Assembly: GCA_004556205.1 (NCBI GenBank)
Contig: SFIL01000009.1
Location: forward strand, 1 to 29,712
From: Clostridiales bacterium
GTDB taxonomy: Bacteria; Bacillota; Clostridia; Oscillospirales; Oscillospiraceae
Length of the DNA: 29,712 nt
Direction of reading: 5' to 3'
Each line of letters starts with the position of its first letter. Within the stretch, counting starts at the first letter, position 1. The notes below the pieces were generated by a model. The model worked only from the letters and a program-made list of their open reading frames with translations, did no database searches and was not told the origin of the DNA. The position numbers were made by a program, and so were the translations under genes. Below, in pieces: positions 17,101 through 23,925 of the stretch.

Positions 17101-20100
17101 TGGTGTCGGTGAGGTTGCTCTTGGTAACGCCGGTGGCTACATCCGTTGCCGCAACACGGGAAACAACCGCAGTGATCGTGCGATCCTCGCTGCGATCCAT
17201 GCCAGAGAAGCTGAGGTAGCCGCTGGAGTTGATGGTCGCGCCGTAGGTATCGCCGGAGAGCGTCCAGGCGTAGCCTGCCAAAGTGAAGGTTGTTGAGCTG
17301 GGGCCGTTACCGTTGTCGTCTACAACATTATAGGTCAGGTGTGCGCTGGATTCACTGCCGGAAACAGTGAGGACATCGCTTGCGGAATCATAAGTACCCT
17401 GGGAATCCGTCGTAGGAACAACGGTCAGCGTATATTCCGCCGTCTTGACATAGACCTTATAGGTTGCGGAGGAGGCTTCAATGCTGTTGCCGGTTGCACC
17501 GGTGACGGTAACCGTGATGATAGCGTCGCTTGCGAAGTTTTCCATGTGCAAGGTGCCATCGCTGTCAATGCTGACGCTTGCGTTTGAACCGCCGCCGGAA
17601 CTGATAGCAGCCTTCCACGTAAGCGTGCCGCCCATCACGACACTGCCGGTCTTGGAATTATCGTCCGTGGTGTCATTGACAACATAGGCCGCCAACGGCA
17701 ACGTGGTCATGCTGTTGGGAACGGTGTACTGAACTTCGGTATCGGTGCCGGAGTAGGTCTCATAGATCACCGTAGAATAGGTCGTATCCGCAGCAATCAC
17801 TTCAACCTTTGACGTGGTGCTGACGAGCTGATTTACATTGTTGATCTCGTCATAAATCGTGTAGGTAACCTTGACCAGCGCATAGCTGCCGACCGTGGAA
17901 GCATGGGTCGTAATCAGACCGGTTGCAGCGTTAATGGTCATATTGTTGCCCGAGGACTTCTCAACGATCGCCCATTCGGGATCACCGACCAGCGTCCAGT
18001 TGGGATAGCCGTCAATATCAGGCGTCAGGGCGCCGACAAGCTGTGCCGTCGTCGCATTGGCATTGATTTTGCCGGTGTCAACAAGGGTGATCTGATCGCC
18101 ATGGTAATAAATCTGCGCCTTGAAGGGATTGGGGTTGCCGAACAGATACAGATTGTATGCCTGGCCTTGACCGCTGGCGTTGCCGCCGATCATGCTGCCG
18201 TAAGCGCCGGAATGATAGTCACGGAACTGACCTTTGGTACCGCCGTAGGTATTGCTGTTGAAGTACAGGCGGCGGGTGGTGTTGCCCACATTCTGCGCTG
18301 TGATAATATCGTTGTTATAGCCGCCCTTGGTCACACGCTGTACCGAGAACTGCCACTGCGCAAGCTCCGTTGCCGAAGAGTCAAAGTTCAAGCTGTTGCT
18401 GCCGGTGGTAGTACTGGAAGAACAAGCGATGTAAAGGTCGGTATCCTTGACACGGATGGTGTAGATCTGATTAATGTCATCGATACATTCAATGGTAAAT
18501 GCATACGCATCATCGATCTCCGTGATGGTATCGTAGACGAGGATGGAAGCATCATCATTGATATCGGTTACAAGGTCGGTATCCTCCATCACGATTGTCT
18601 TGTCAACACCGGAGGAAGCATTGCCTTCGTCATTGATAGTGCCGGTACCGATGCCGCTGCCGTCATCCGTGATGGTGATCGTTGCCGCGTCTTCGTTGTT
18701 GGTAGCAATTTTAGCCGTGCCGGTGTCGTAATCCGGCGTCAGGATCATCCACGTATTCATATAAGCGGTGTCGCCTGCGGGCTTGCCCATGATGATGTAG
18801 TCGCCGGACCAGTCGGTGGGAACATTGTTCTGCGTAATCAGGGTATAACCGCCGGAGGTATTGTTTTCCACGACCGTCAGGGTCTGGGTAGCGGTGTAGT
18901 CCTTGCCGCCGACGGTGTAGGTGACGGTGATGTCCGTCGTGCCGACCGTGAGGGCGGTGATCAAACCGGTGGAGTCATCGATCGTCGCGACCGCTGTGTT
19001 GGAGGAGCTGTAGACCGGGGTAACGTCGGTAATCGCCACGCCGTCACGGGTCAAGGTGGAGGTGGCGGTGCGGGTCTTCGTGACCTTCAGGGTGGAGGAA
19101 CCAATGCTCAGGCTTGCAGCATAGGTGATCTCCGTCGCGGTGAAGACCGCAGTGTAGGTAATGGTCACGCCTTCTTCCAAAACAGCGGTTATCTCGGGAT
19201 CCCAGCCGCTGAAGGTATAGGAATAGGTATCATCGGAAGCCTTGGTAGGCGTTTCACCCTTATAGCTGGGGGTTTCGCCCGCACGGTAGCTCTCCGTGGC
19301 GACCGTCGTACCCTCGACGACCCAGTTGACCGTGGTGAAAGCGTGGGTAGTAAAGACGGCGTAGTAAGTCGCGTTCTCGGTGGCGTTGGAGAAGGAAGTC
19401 AGCACCGCACCGCCGATCGAGGCAGACCAACCGGCAAAGTCAAAATAATTGACCGCCGTGTCGTCCATGGTTGGATCCACCGCAGGTGCGGTCACCGCGC
19501 TGTTCTCCGCCACGGTATCCTTCTGATACTCTGTACCGTTGACCATCCATGTGATGGTATACATCGTGCCGGGGTTGGTGGTGTAGTTGGAATATGCAGC
19601 TACAGCAGCGCCACCCTCATAGAGGTATACACGACTTGTCACACTTCCGCTTGTAGTATTTGCAGACAGGGAATCCGTTCCGCTGGGCTTCACATAATAA
19701 GAAGTACTACCACTGCCGCTCTTGCCGTACAGACCATACGACGTGCTCCAATACACGTCAGTAGAGGTAGGAGATCCGGCAAAGCCGCTGCCGTTAATCT
19801 TCAGATAATACCCGTCCGCATTGCTGGAACGGAATCGTGCCGAAGAAACGGTTCCACTGAACGTCCAGAGCAAGTTTGCATCTGTAGTGCTGATATATTT
19901 GTCGCTTCCGTTTTCTATAATCGTAACCGCAGTTGCTGCTACAGTCTTTGCGGAAGTTGTTGTTAATGCACTTGCATCCAGCGCATATGCCGTTCCGGCG
20001 GCATCGGAAGTAACAACCAAATAGGTCTTTCCGGCAGTCGGTGTATCCACCAGCTTATAGTCGGCGCTCTCACTTGTGCTTTCTTTGGCATAGACCGCGT

Positions 20101-21058
20101 AGAGGTCGAGGTTGCCGTTCACGGTCTCAGTGCCTGCATAGAGGGTGGGTTTGCTATCCTGAGTAGAAGGAATCTCCGTGGTAGACCAACCGATGAACGT
20201 CCAGCCGTCTACCGTGGGCTTCGGCAGATTATCTGCGCCGATGGCGTTGCCCTCAACGACGGTGTCGGTACTATAGACCGATCCCGCAGAGTGGTAGGTG
20301 ACGGTGTAGGTCGTGGGCGCTTCGACCATGATGTCGTAGGACGTCGTCAGACCGGAGGCCGTATGGGTAACGGTAACGGTATAGATTTCCTCGGCACTCA
20401 TATCATAGCCGGTGAAAGTACAGCCAGAAGTCACGTCTGCCGTAGTACTGTCACTGTATGTACCGATAACAGTGGGTTCTACAAAATCGTCTCCTACGAC
20501 GTACTCTACCTTAGGATTCTGTACTGCAATACTTTCCAGCGTAACTGTAGTTGCACTGCTCTTTTTATAGATTTGTATAGCAGTTTGTCCTGAAGCATAG
20601 TTCAAGAAGCGCGGAGCACCGGAATTATACTTGATGCTACCATAAGCGGATTTAGTACTTGTTATGGTAGCAGTACCGGACGTAGAAACAGAAATAGTCC
20701 AAGTTGTTGTGCCGCTTCCTGTGCAGTTAAGTGATTTTGCGGCGCTCGTACCTATCGTGCCTTCAGAGGTTGTCAACGTCCATGCGCCGGTTGCTCCGCC
20801 TAAAGTTATCTCAATGGCGCTACTAATGCTGTCAACACTTGAAAAGTACTTTTGACCATTCATTGCGCCTGCATAGACGCTCTTTGTGTCGCAAGCGAGA
20901 ATAATTACATCGCCAGCCTGAAGAGTAGACGCATCGGTCACCAAGGTCCAAGTCGCCGACGTGTCTGCCGCGCTCGCTGTCAGTCCCATTGCAGGGAGCA
21001 TGGAGAAGACCATGCAGAGGACAAGCAGCATGGAGAGCAGCCGTTTTGTCAGTTTCAT
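11165..21058 (-). CDS. Giant secreted SLH-anchored multidomain protein with endonuclease I domain
   Basis: 3297 residues from the ATG at 21058 (GGAGG eight bases before; the ATG at 21064 is too close). A signal peptide covers residues 1 to about 31 (TASAA then DTSATW). The C terminus has three S-layer homology units (about 3119-3297: FTDIEKDAWY, FTDVPEGEWYSDA, YTAMQWAVENMIV) that bind secondary cell wall polymer, behind a TTEP linker (about 3090-3112). An endonuclease I domain (about 2650-2867) has WNREHTWP at about 2730 and NDIMMLRPTSVSENSSRGN. The rest is adhesive and spacer modules: five copies of a 130-240-residue repeat beginning like WTLVTDASTLQAGD, InlB-type repeats (GWxxxxxLYAVY), Big_2-like Ig folds, a VLTND cadherin-like unit, a carbohydrate-binding-like region and two Cys-pair ribbons (TCTGCGYSYTES, TCSRCGDSYTES). 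It probably degrades outside DNA or RNA at the cell surface. Confidence 0.92.
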   Translation of the reverse strand: MKLTKRLLSMLLVLCMVFSMLPAMGLTASAADTSATWTLVTDASTLQAGDVIILACDTKSVYAGAMNGQKYFSSVDSISSAIEITLGGATGAWTLTTSEGTIGTSAAKSLNCTGSGTTTWTISVSTSGTATITSTKSAYGSIKYNSGAPRFLNYASGQTAIQIYKKSSATTVTLESIAVQNPKVEYVVGDDFVEPTVIGTYSDSTTADVTSGCTFTGYDMSAEEIYTVTVTHTASGLTTSYDIMVEAPTTYTVTYHSAGSVYSTDTVVEGNAIGADNLPKPTVDGWTFIGWSTTEIPSTQDSKPTLYAGTETVNGNLDLYAVYAKESTSESADYKLVDTPTAGKTYLVVTSDAAGTAYALDASALTTTSAKTVAATAVTIIENGSDKYISTTDANLLWTFSGTVSSARFRSSNADGYYLKINGSGFAGSPTSTDVYWSTSYGLYGKSGSGSTSYYVKPSGTDSLSANTTSGSVTSRVYLYEGGAAVAAYSNYTTNPGTMYTITWMVNGTEYQKDTVAENSAVTAPAVDPTMDDTAVNYFDFAGWSASIGGAVLTSFSNATENATYYAVFTTHAFTTVNWVVEGTTVATESYRAGETPSYKGETPTKASDDTYSYTFSGWDPEITAVLEEGVTITYTAVFTATEITYAASLSIGSSTLKVTKTRTATSTLTRDGVAITDVTPVYSSSNTAVATIDDSTGLITALTVGTTDITVTYTVGGKDYTATQTLTVVENNTSGGYTLITQNNVPTDWSGDYIIMGKPAGDTAYMNTWMILTPDYDTGTAKIATNNEDAATITITDDGSGIGTGTINDEGNASSGVDKTIVMEDTDLVTDINDDASILVYDTITEIDDAYAFTIECIDDINQIYTIRVKDTDLYIACSSSTTTGSNSLNFDSSATELAQWQFSVQRVTKGGYNNDIITAQNVGNTTRRLYFNSNTYGGTKGQFRDYHSGAYGSMIGGNASGQGQAYNLYLFGNPNPFKAQIYYHGDQITLVDTGKINANATTAQLVGALTPDIDGYPNWTLVGDPEWAIVEKSSGNNMTINAATGLITTHASTVGSYALVKVTYTIYDEINNVNQLVSTTSKVEVIAADTTYSTVIYETYSGTDTEVQYTVPNSMTTLPLAAYVVNDTTDDNSKTGSVVMGGTLTWKAAISSGGGSNASVSIDSDGTLHMENFASDAIITVTVTGATGNSIEASSATYKVYVKTAEYTLTVVPTTDSQGTYDSASDVLTVSGSESSAHLTYNVVDDNGNGPSSTTFTLAGYAWTLSGDTYGATINSSGYLSFSGMDRSEDRTITAVVSRVAATDVATGVTKSNLTDTITIVVKAQTVQEVLEAVNDTVIIDWALPVSFNVLTNDNYNVTVSVAAGTLPTGVSANGDGTFTYTPSGWQTTDQTFTYTLSGTVNGAATSSEATVTLKTADSIYYEDTYSGIFTFSGNWVDVTDGTLVAEQTSSLDTADAFEYDANHAEYAMYSGGTAKMTTLKKGDKPSVTFSFAGTGFDIISATTNNTGAIMLTVKDADGAVVTDPNTGKKLSQIIDIFRGYTYVEDGYTRYGLKEVTRYKLEGESYIPDVAGNYYYDSELKQFVENTVWYTPAKNMSDKYYDSANQFDSMQDVNGTYVLVEYTSNWLPSTGENSDGNYYQIPILKVTDLPYGTYTVTVKPVYSAAYDRQGDGSYDFIFDGVRIHNPVDGHAAEYKYISLSDAVKEAGFGSGTVVVCDHVDKEWSDWTFYSRARNTTSATTCNRGSFVQYCNYCGGVANTAYFHVNITADATELGVGGYNGLPSTTMLHYTLTADECGDAAVQASIQAKLDAISGTLTEYWSSNTRNIMTCMNNSNVVIANGSGTTYATLQLKDPATQTIYASAIHSPMITVYADETHTHTFGAWVHDADSDPSTHTHTCTAETCSYYETEACVFTSEVTTQPTQTTEGVRTYTCTGCGYSYTESIPALGGYTATFHVPEGATAPAAQTGDSATMPAAVEAPAAYDAHSYTFVGWLGNSLSDTTAAQTYYKAGAVIDLSSDMEFYALYTYGAAGSGSGWTKVTDLASVGEGTYALLTADGHAFNGTISGTPSGHGGVTTDAFTFDANGTAASAPDGTLELTFTASENGYTVYNADKGYLYIMAASSGNLAWSSIATRYWTFSDNMYYPTVTSSGAAARLRSYNNSSFRTYGANNGTKMELAVKGGMDYYFTTELAKTCQHANTTTVTVDAACLTDGSVTVTCNDCGKTVSVTVLPALGHDYQVTSVVGNVTTYTCSRCGDSYTESSDYAVSYIMQEGVTYSGNSRDGNNITLPTAVSIPSTYNAQTYTLVGWATETSADSETAPSYYAPGEVVTIQDDAVFYPLYSFGGSGSGSSTDFEKFSGSIVEGDYLITYDNAAMKAALSSNRLSFTTVTPSNNVVSNPNADLIWHIAPSGSYVTIYNASSGNYAASNGSKNNAALSRDRADDKSLWTASGSSTYEFVNKYNDANNINANLRKNGAYGFATYSSSTGGALTLYKAAGSGSGTTTYTFTLQAAELTDNYVVTVTPASLTMPLDSTASLSAVLTNNGTVVAADSIEFISDNNNIVVVDETGSLLSGSTAGNATITVNVLAPDGNIYSATCIITVAEQSTDVTVNYIGTENGRVYNWGTRDTTATFLTAPAAAYYTGSYSYKTLSALAGDSGTDTGFYTSALGTAIHNMLVEKQTSTTSYDGTKSMYAYTDCVESDTAHISSYYSATQISSTWNGTTWNREHTWPNSKGANGNDENDIMMLRPTSVSENSSRGNTAYGESSGYYDPNKHGQNLHGDVARLMLQHLMRWGNTSYFYGSAGVMESRAVLLKWLEEDPVDTWEMGRNDAVERITGVRNVFVDYPELAFILLGAEVPANYTTPSKSGVVAAATYASTAGSGYVPVVSSVESKNAGTPAVRSIPTGDFTGAVIIDGMGQSNVADDFAAYGPNYGVYLAPGQGIVFSLASDVTNITTQDLQIGAKAVNGTATRMDVASISNGIKYLLQDQAIASATEMYYELDGTQVGWSNGNSSIIVIYNSGSGVLDVTNIRYSTANGNNLTLTINDTQTKNAVKMLGIVYGTEITVADPNNVEPIDPTTESSAEPTTEPTTEPTTEPTTEPEPDPITIDRFTDIEKDAWYIDGVKYAIDNGLMNGVSMTEFAPEETLTRAMLVTILYRLAGEPETSTKTNFTDVPEGEWYSDAVAWTVEKGVTLGTSETTFDPSQPVTREQLVTFLWRYAGKPESKQSLSAFADNAMVSEYAYTAMQWAVENMIVNGKEDGKLDPVGNATRAEIAIIFMRAEKMLAQPE

Positions 21059-21084
21059 AAACATTTCCTCCTCATGTTTACTAT

Positions 21085-21149
21085 GGAATCTCTGGACAAA
21101 TCAGCAGCGGCGCGCAGCGCGCTTTTGCGGACTGATTCAGAGCTTTCCT
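21085..21149. repeat. Palindromic intergenic element, copy 1
   Basis: It reads from GGAATCTCTGGACAAATC to GATTCAGAGCTTTCC, so its ends are inverted copies of each other around a GC-rich centre (GGCGCGCAGCGCGC). The same element occurs at 26909-26985 and 28755-28833. This copy lies in the 5' region of the giant gene, about 25 bases before its start, and is shorter in the centre than the other two. Confidence 0.75.
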
Positions 21150-21264
21150 GCTTTGATTTGCCGTGAAAATATGGGGTTTTGCGAAGGCTCGGATAATTTG
21201 CGGAGCGGAAGAAGCGCAAGACAGTGCCCAACTTTACGCAGTCGGAATCGGGACCGTGCTGCTT

Positions 21265-21279
21265 AGCGTGTCGAAAAAG
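21265..21279 (+). repeat. 15-bp shared word flanking repeat arrays
   Basis: AGCGTGTCGAAAAAG occurs here just before the tandem array and again at 29618-29632 just before the TCATTGCGAGG repeat. In both places it leads straight into a repeat of that superfamily, so it is probably part of a larger mobile or amplified unit. Confidence 0.6.
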
Positions 21280-21285
21280 CCATGT

Positions 21286-21868
21286 CTCTGTCTTTCTGAG
21301 GGAACAGCATAACCGAAGAAGCTCACCAAGTACCGAAATCATACGGGATTTCAGAAGTCTTTTGAGATTCTTCGTCGGCGTTCCGCCTCCTCAGAATGAC
21401 AGAATTGGAGGCCTTTGTCGGCGTCCCGCCTCCTCAGAATGACAGAATCGGAAGCCCGAAAGACCCGACTCTGTTATTCCGAGGGAACAAAGTGACCGAA
21501 GAAGCTCACCAAGCACCGAAATCATATGGGATTTCAGAGGTCTTTTGAGATTCTTCGTCGGCGTCCCGCCTCCTCAGAATGACAGAATTGAAAGCCTTTG
21601 CCAGCGTTCCGCCTCCTCAGAATGACAGAATTGAAAGCCCGAAAGACCCGACTCTGTTATTCCGAGGGAACAAAGTGACCGAAGAGGCTCACCAAGCACC
21701 GAAATCACACGGGATTTCAGAAGTCTTTTGAGATTCTTCGTCGGCGTCCCGCCTCCTCAGAATGACAGAATTGGAAGCCTTTGCCAGCGTTCCGCCTCCT
21801 CAGAATGACAGAATTGGAAGCCTTTGCGAGCGTCCCGCCTCCTCAGAATGACAGAATCGGAAGCCTTT
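21286..21868. repeat. 183-bp-period tandem array of palindromic repeats
   Basis: Three units begin at about 21286, 21469 and 21652, each starting CTCTG(T) with TTCC/TTTCTGAGGGAAC. Each unit holds an imperfect inverted repeat of about 115 bases, from TGTTATTCCGAGGGAAC to CCGCCTCCTCAGAATGACA. A nested 43-bp repeat around CCTCCTCAGAATGACAGAAT starts at 21386, 21429, 21569, 21612, 21752, 21795 and 21838, that is at alternating 43- and 140-base steps with one extra 43-base copy at the end. It belongs to the widespread TGTCATTCTGAGG-type repeat class. There is no open reading frame of substance and no CRISPR-like spacer variation. Confidence 0.9.
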
Positions 21869-22311
21869 CGACCGCCGCCGCAGTGCCGCCTCTTTTCTCT
21901 CCGCGGAGCACTGCTTCTTCCACCTAAATATACAGTTAAATTTTAACACAAACGGGTTTCAAATGCAAGTAAAAAATATTTTTCATTTTTGAAAATGATA
22001 TCCGTTTTCTATTATTTTTTTGCCATTTTCTCCGATCTCTGAGGATTCGGCGTACGTTTTCATAATTCTTCTATCATTCCTGACCCGTTACAATATATCA
22101 TCAGCGTGTCCCGCCGTTTCTCCCTGCCGACGTGCATGAGCAATTTATGTGTTTTTACTGTTGAAAAAGCGCGGATATTATGATAAAGTATATGAGATGT
22201 AAAATCGAGTAATCTTGCCGCAGCGCAAAATTGCATTTGATCGCTGCAGCGCTGCCGGCTGACGACCCCTGCTGACGATTTCATCGCAGCGGCACATCTC
22301 GGGAGGTATTT
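21869..22311. other. Gene-free stretch upstream of polysaccharide operon
   Basis: No gene seen on either strand. Bases about 21925-22025 are strongly AT-rich with poly-T and poly-A runs. The last part holds a possible promoter at 22161-22189 and about 115 bases of leader with GC-rich self-complementary words (GCTGCAGCGCTGCCGGC) before the CpsB-type gene. Confidence 0.6.
22161..22189 (+). promoter_or_regulatory. Possible promoter of polysaccharide operon
   Basis: TTGAAA (22161-22166), 17-base spacer, TAAAGT (22184-22189). An overlapping alternative is TTTACT with TATTAT at 16-base spacing. Either leaves a leader of about 115-120 bases before the first gene. Confidence 0.45.
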
Positions 22312-23067
22312 ATGATTGATCTGCACTGCCATATCGTCCCGATGATTGACGACGGTGCGCAGAATGCCGCCGTCGCCTGCGAAATGGCAGCACACGCTTA
22401 CCGCAGCGGTGTGCGCACCATTGTTGCGACGCCGCACTGCAATCTGCGCGGGGCGCGGAAGAATTATCGCGGGCGTTCCTACACCGAGGTTTTTTCCCTT
22501 TTCTGCGCACTCCTGCGCCAACACGGACTCCCAATACAAATTCTCCCCGGCTCGGAGCTGTTCGCGCACCCGTCGAATCTGCGCCGCCTGCTGGACGAGC
22601 GCCGCATCGTTACGCTGAATCACTCGCGCTATCTTCTGACCGAGTTCAATTTCAGCTCCCGAGGGGATGACATCTCCGATGCCCTCGCCCTGATTGCACG
22701 GCGCGGACTCGTTCCCGTTGTTGCTCATCCCGAGCGTTATACGGCGGTGCAGCACGATCCACGCCTCGTTGCACGCTGGTTTGCCAAGGGCTATATCATC
22801 CAGCTCAACAAGGGCAGCCTGCTCGGGCGACTCGGACATTCCGCGCAAATCACCGCAGAGGAGCTGCTCGCAGCAGGGCTTGCCCATGTGATCGCCAGTG
22901 ACGCGCATGATATGCAATACCGCCCGACCGGTTTTCATTCCCTGCTCCCCTATCTGCGTGAGCACTGCCCCGCAGAATATATCAAGCTTCTGCTTGAAAC
23001 AAATCCGCGCCGCATCATCGAGGATCGGCATATCCCGCTTCCGAACCACAAAATTCTACTTCCCTAA
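22312..23067 (+). CDS. CpsB/YwqE-type PHP tyrosine-protein phosphatase
   Basis: The 251-residue protein is of the PHP metal-dependent type: MIDLHCHIVPMIDDG (His5 and His7 with the following Asp), ATPHCN, GSELFA, VVAHPERY and ASDAHDM supply the metal ligands in the usual order. CpsB/YwqE enzymes remove phosphate from the tyrosine tail of the bacterial tyrosine kinase that governs capsule or exopolysaccharide chain length. The start ATG follows GGGAGG by six bases. Two BY-kinase fusion genes lie downstream in the same direction, which fits the role. A gene 11 bases downstream continues the operon. Confidence 0.93.
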   Translation: MIDLHCHIVPMIDDGAQNAAVACEMAAHAYRSGVRTIVATPHCNLRGARKNYRGRSYTEVFSLFCALLRQHGLPIQILPGSELFAHPSNLRRLLDERRIVTLNHSRYLLTEFNFSSRGDDISDALALIARRGLVPVVAHPERYTAVQHDPRLVARWFAKGYIIQLNKGSLLGRLGHSAQITAEELLAAGLAHVIASDAHDMQYRPTGFHSLLPYLREHCPAEYIKLLLETNPRRIIEDRHIPLPNHKILLP

Positions 23068-23078
23068 GGTGACTGCTC

Positions 23079-23909
23079 ATGAGAAATCTGCAAATTACCG
23101 TTATTGCCCTGTTTTTAGTCGTTGCGATCGCGTTTTCAGTTTTTTTCTGCTTCGACCGTCTGACCGTCGATCACACCGCACCGAAGATCATCTGCGACGG
23201 CGTCCCGCTGCAGGTCAGCGTGTACGCGACCGACAAGGAGCTTTGTGCCGGTCTGACCGCCTCTGATGATACGGACGGCGACATCACCGACCGCATCATC
23301 GTCCGAAAAACTTCTCAGCTCTCCGGCGCAAATACCGCCACGGTTTACTATGCGGTGTTCGACTCTGCGTCCAACTACTGCACCTTCAGCCGCCCCGTTA
23401 TCTACAATGACTACCGCAAGCCGCGCTTCTCCCTCTCGCAGCCGCTCAGCTACCCCGTGAACAGTACTGTTCTGCTCTCGGATCGTCTGACGGCAACCGA
23501 CCTGATCGACGGCGATATCTCTTCGCGCATCCGCATTTCCTCGAACGCCGTCTCCGTTACGGAGCCGGGAGAATATCCCATCACCGTTCAGGTAACAAAC
23601 AGCTTGGGTGACACCGCCTCCGTCCGACTGACCGTCGCAATCGAAAGCACAACCTCGCGCCACCCCACGATCATGCTCTCCCAATACATATATTATGTGA
23701 CTATGGGCGAAACGTTGGACGAGCAGACGCTGCGTGGGCTGATTAAGGGCGCGCGGACGTCCGCAGGCGGCACCCGCGTGGATGCAGACAACATCACCAT
23801 CACAAGCGAGGTCAACACGGACAAGCGCGGCGCTTATCCCGTAACGTATTCCTATACCAACGATCAACAGCTTACCCGCACGGTCACTCTGACCGTCGTG
23901 GTGGAATGA
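23079..23909 (+). CDS. Membrane-anchored protein with DUF5011-like Ig domains
   Basis: 276 residues. One N-terminal hydrophobic segment (about 5-25) anchors it; the rest should be outside. Two repeats share the DUF5011 pattern of a DG(D)I turn: LTASDDTDGDITDRI and LTATDLIDGDISSRI, each followed by a segment ending like YYAVFDSASNYCTF and YPITVQVTNSLGDTASV. A third beta-rich unit ends VTLTVVVE. Such Ig-like domains are found in Gram-positive surface proteins and in polysaccharide loci, where they may bind sugar polymers or bridge other proteins. It sits between the CpsB-type phosphatase and the first Wzz/BY-kinase gene, starting after AAGGTG. A role in surface polymer assembly is inference. 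Confidence 0.82.
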   Translation: MRNLQITVIALFLVVAIAFSVFFCFDRLTVDHTAPKIICDGVPLQVSVYATDKELCAGLTASDDTDGDITDRIIVRKTSQLSGANTATVYYAVFDSASNYCTFSRPVIYNDYRKPRFSLSQPLSYPVNSTVLLSDRLTATDLIDGDISSRIRISSNAVSVTEPGEYPITVQVTNSLGDTASVRLTVAIESTTSRHPTIMLSQYIYYVTMGETLDEQTLRGLIKGARTSAGGTRVDADNITITSEVNTDKRGAYPVTYSYTNDQQLTRTVTLTVVVE

Positions 23910-23925
23910 GGAGGAGTGCAACACC

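Noticed and set aside
21059..21285. A sigma-A promoter for the giant gene
   Set aside because: I looked for -35/-10 pairs on the minus strand and found only poor ones (for example TTGCGC with TTATCC). The promoter may lie in or beyond the repeat array.
21286..21868. CRISPR array
   Set aside because: The repeats are 43 and 183 bases in a nested order and the sequences between them are themselves repeated; there are no unique spacers and no cas genes.
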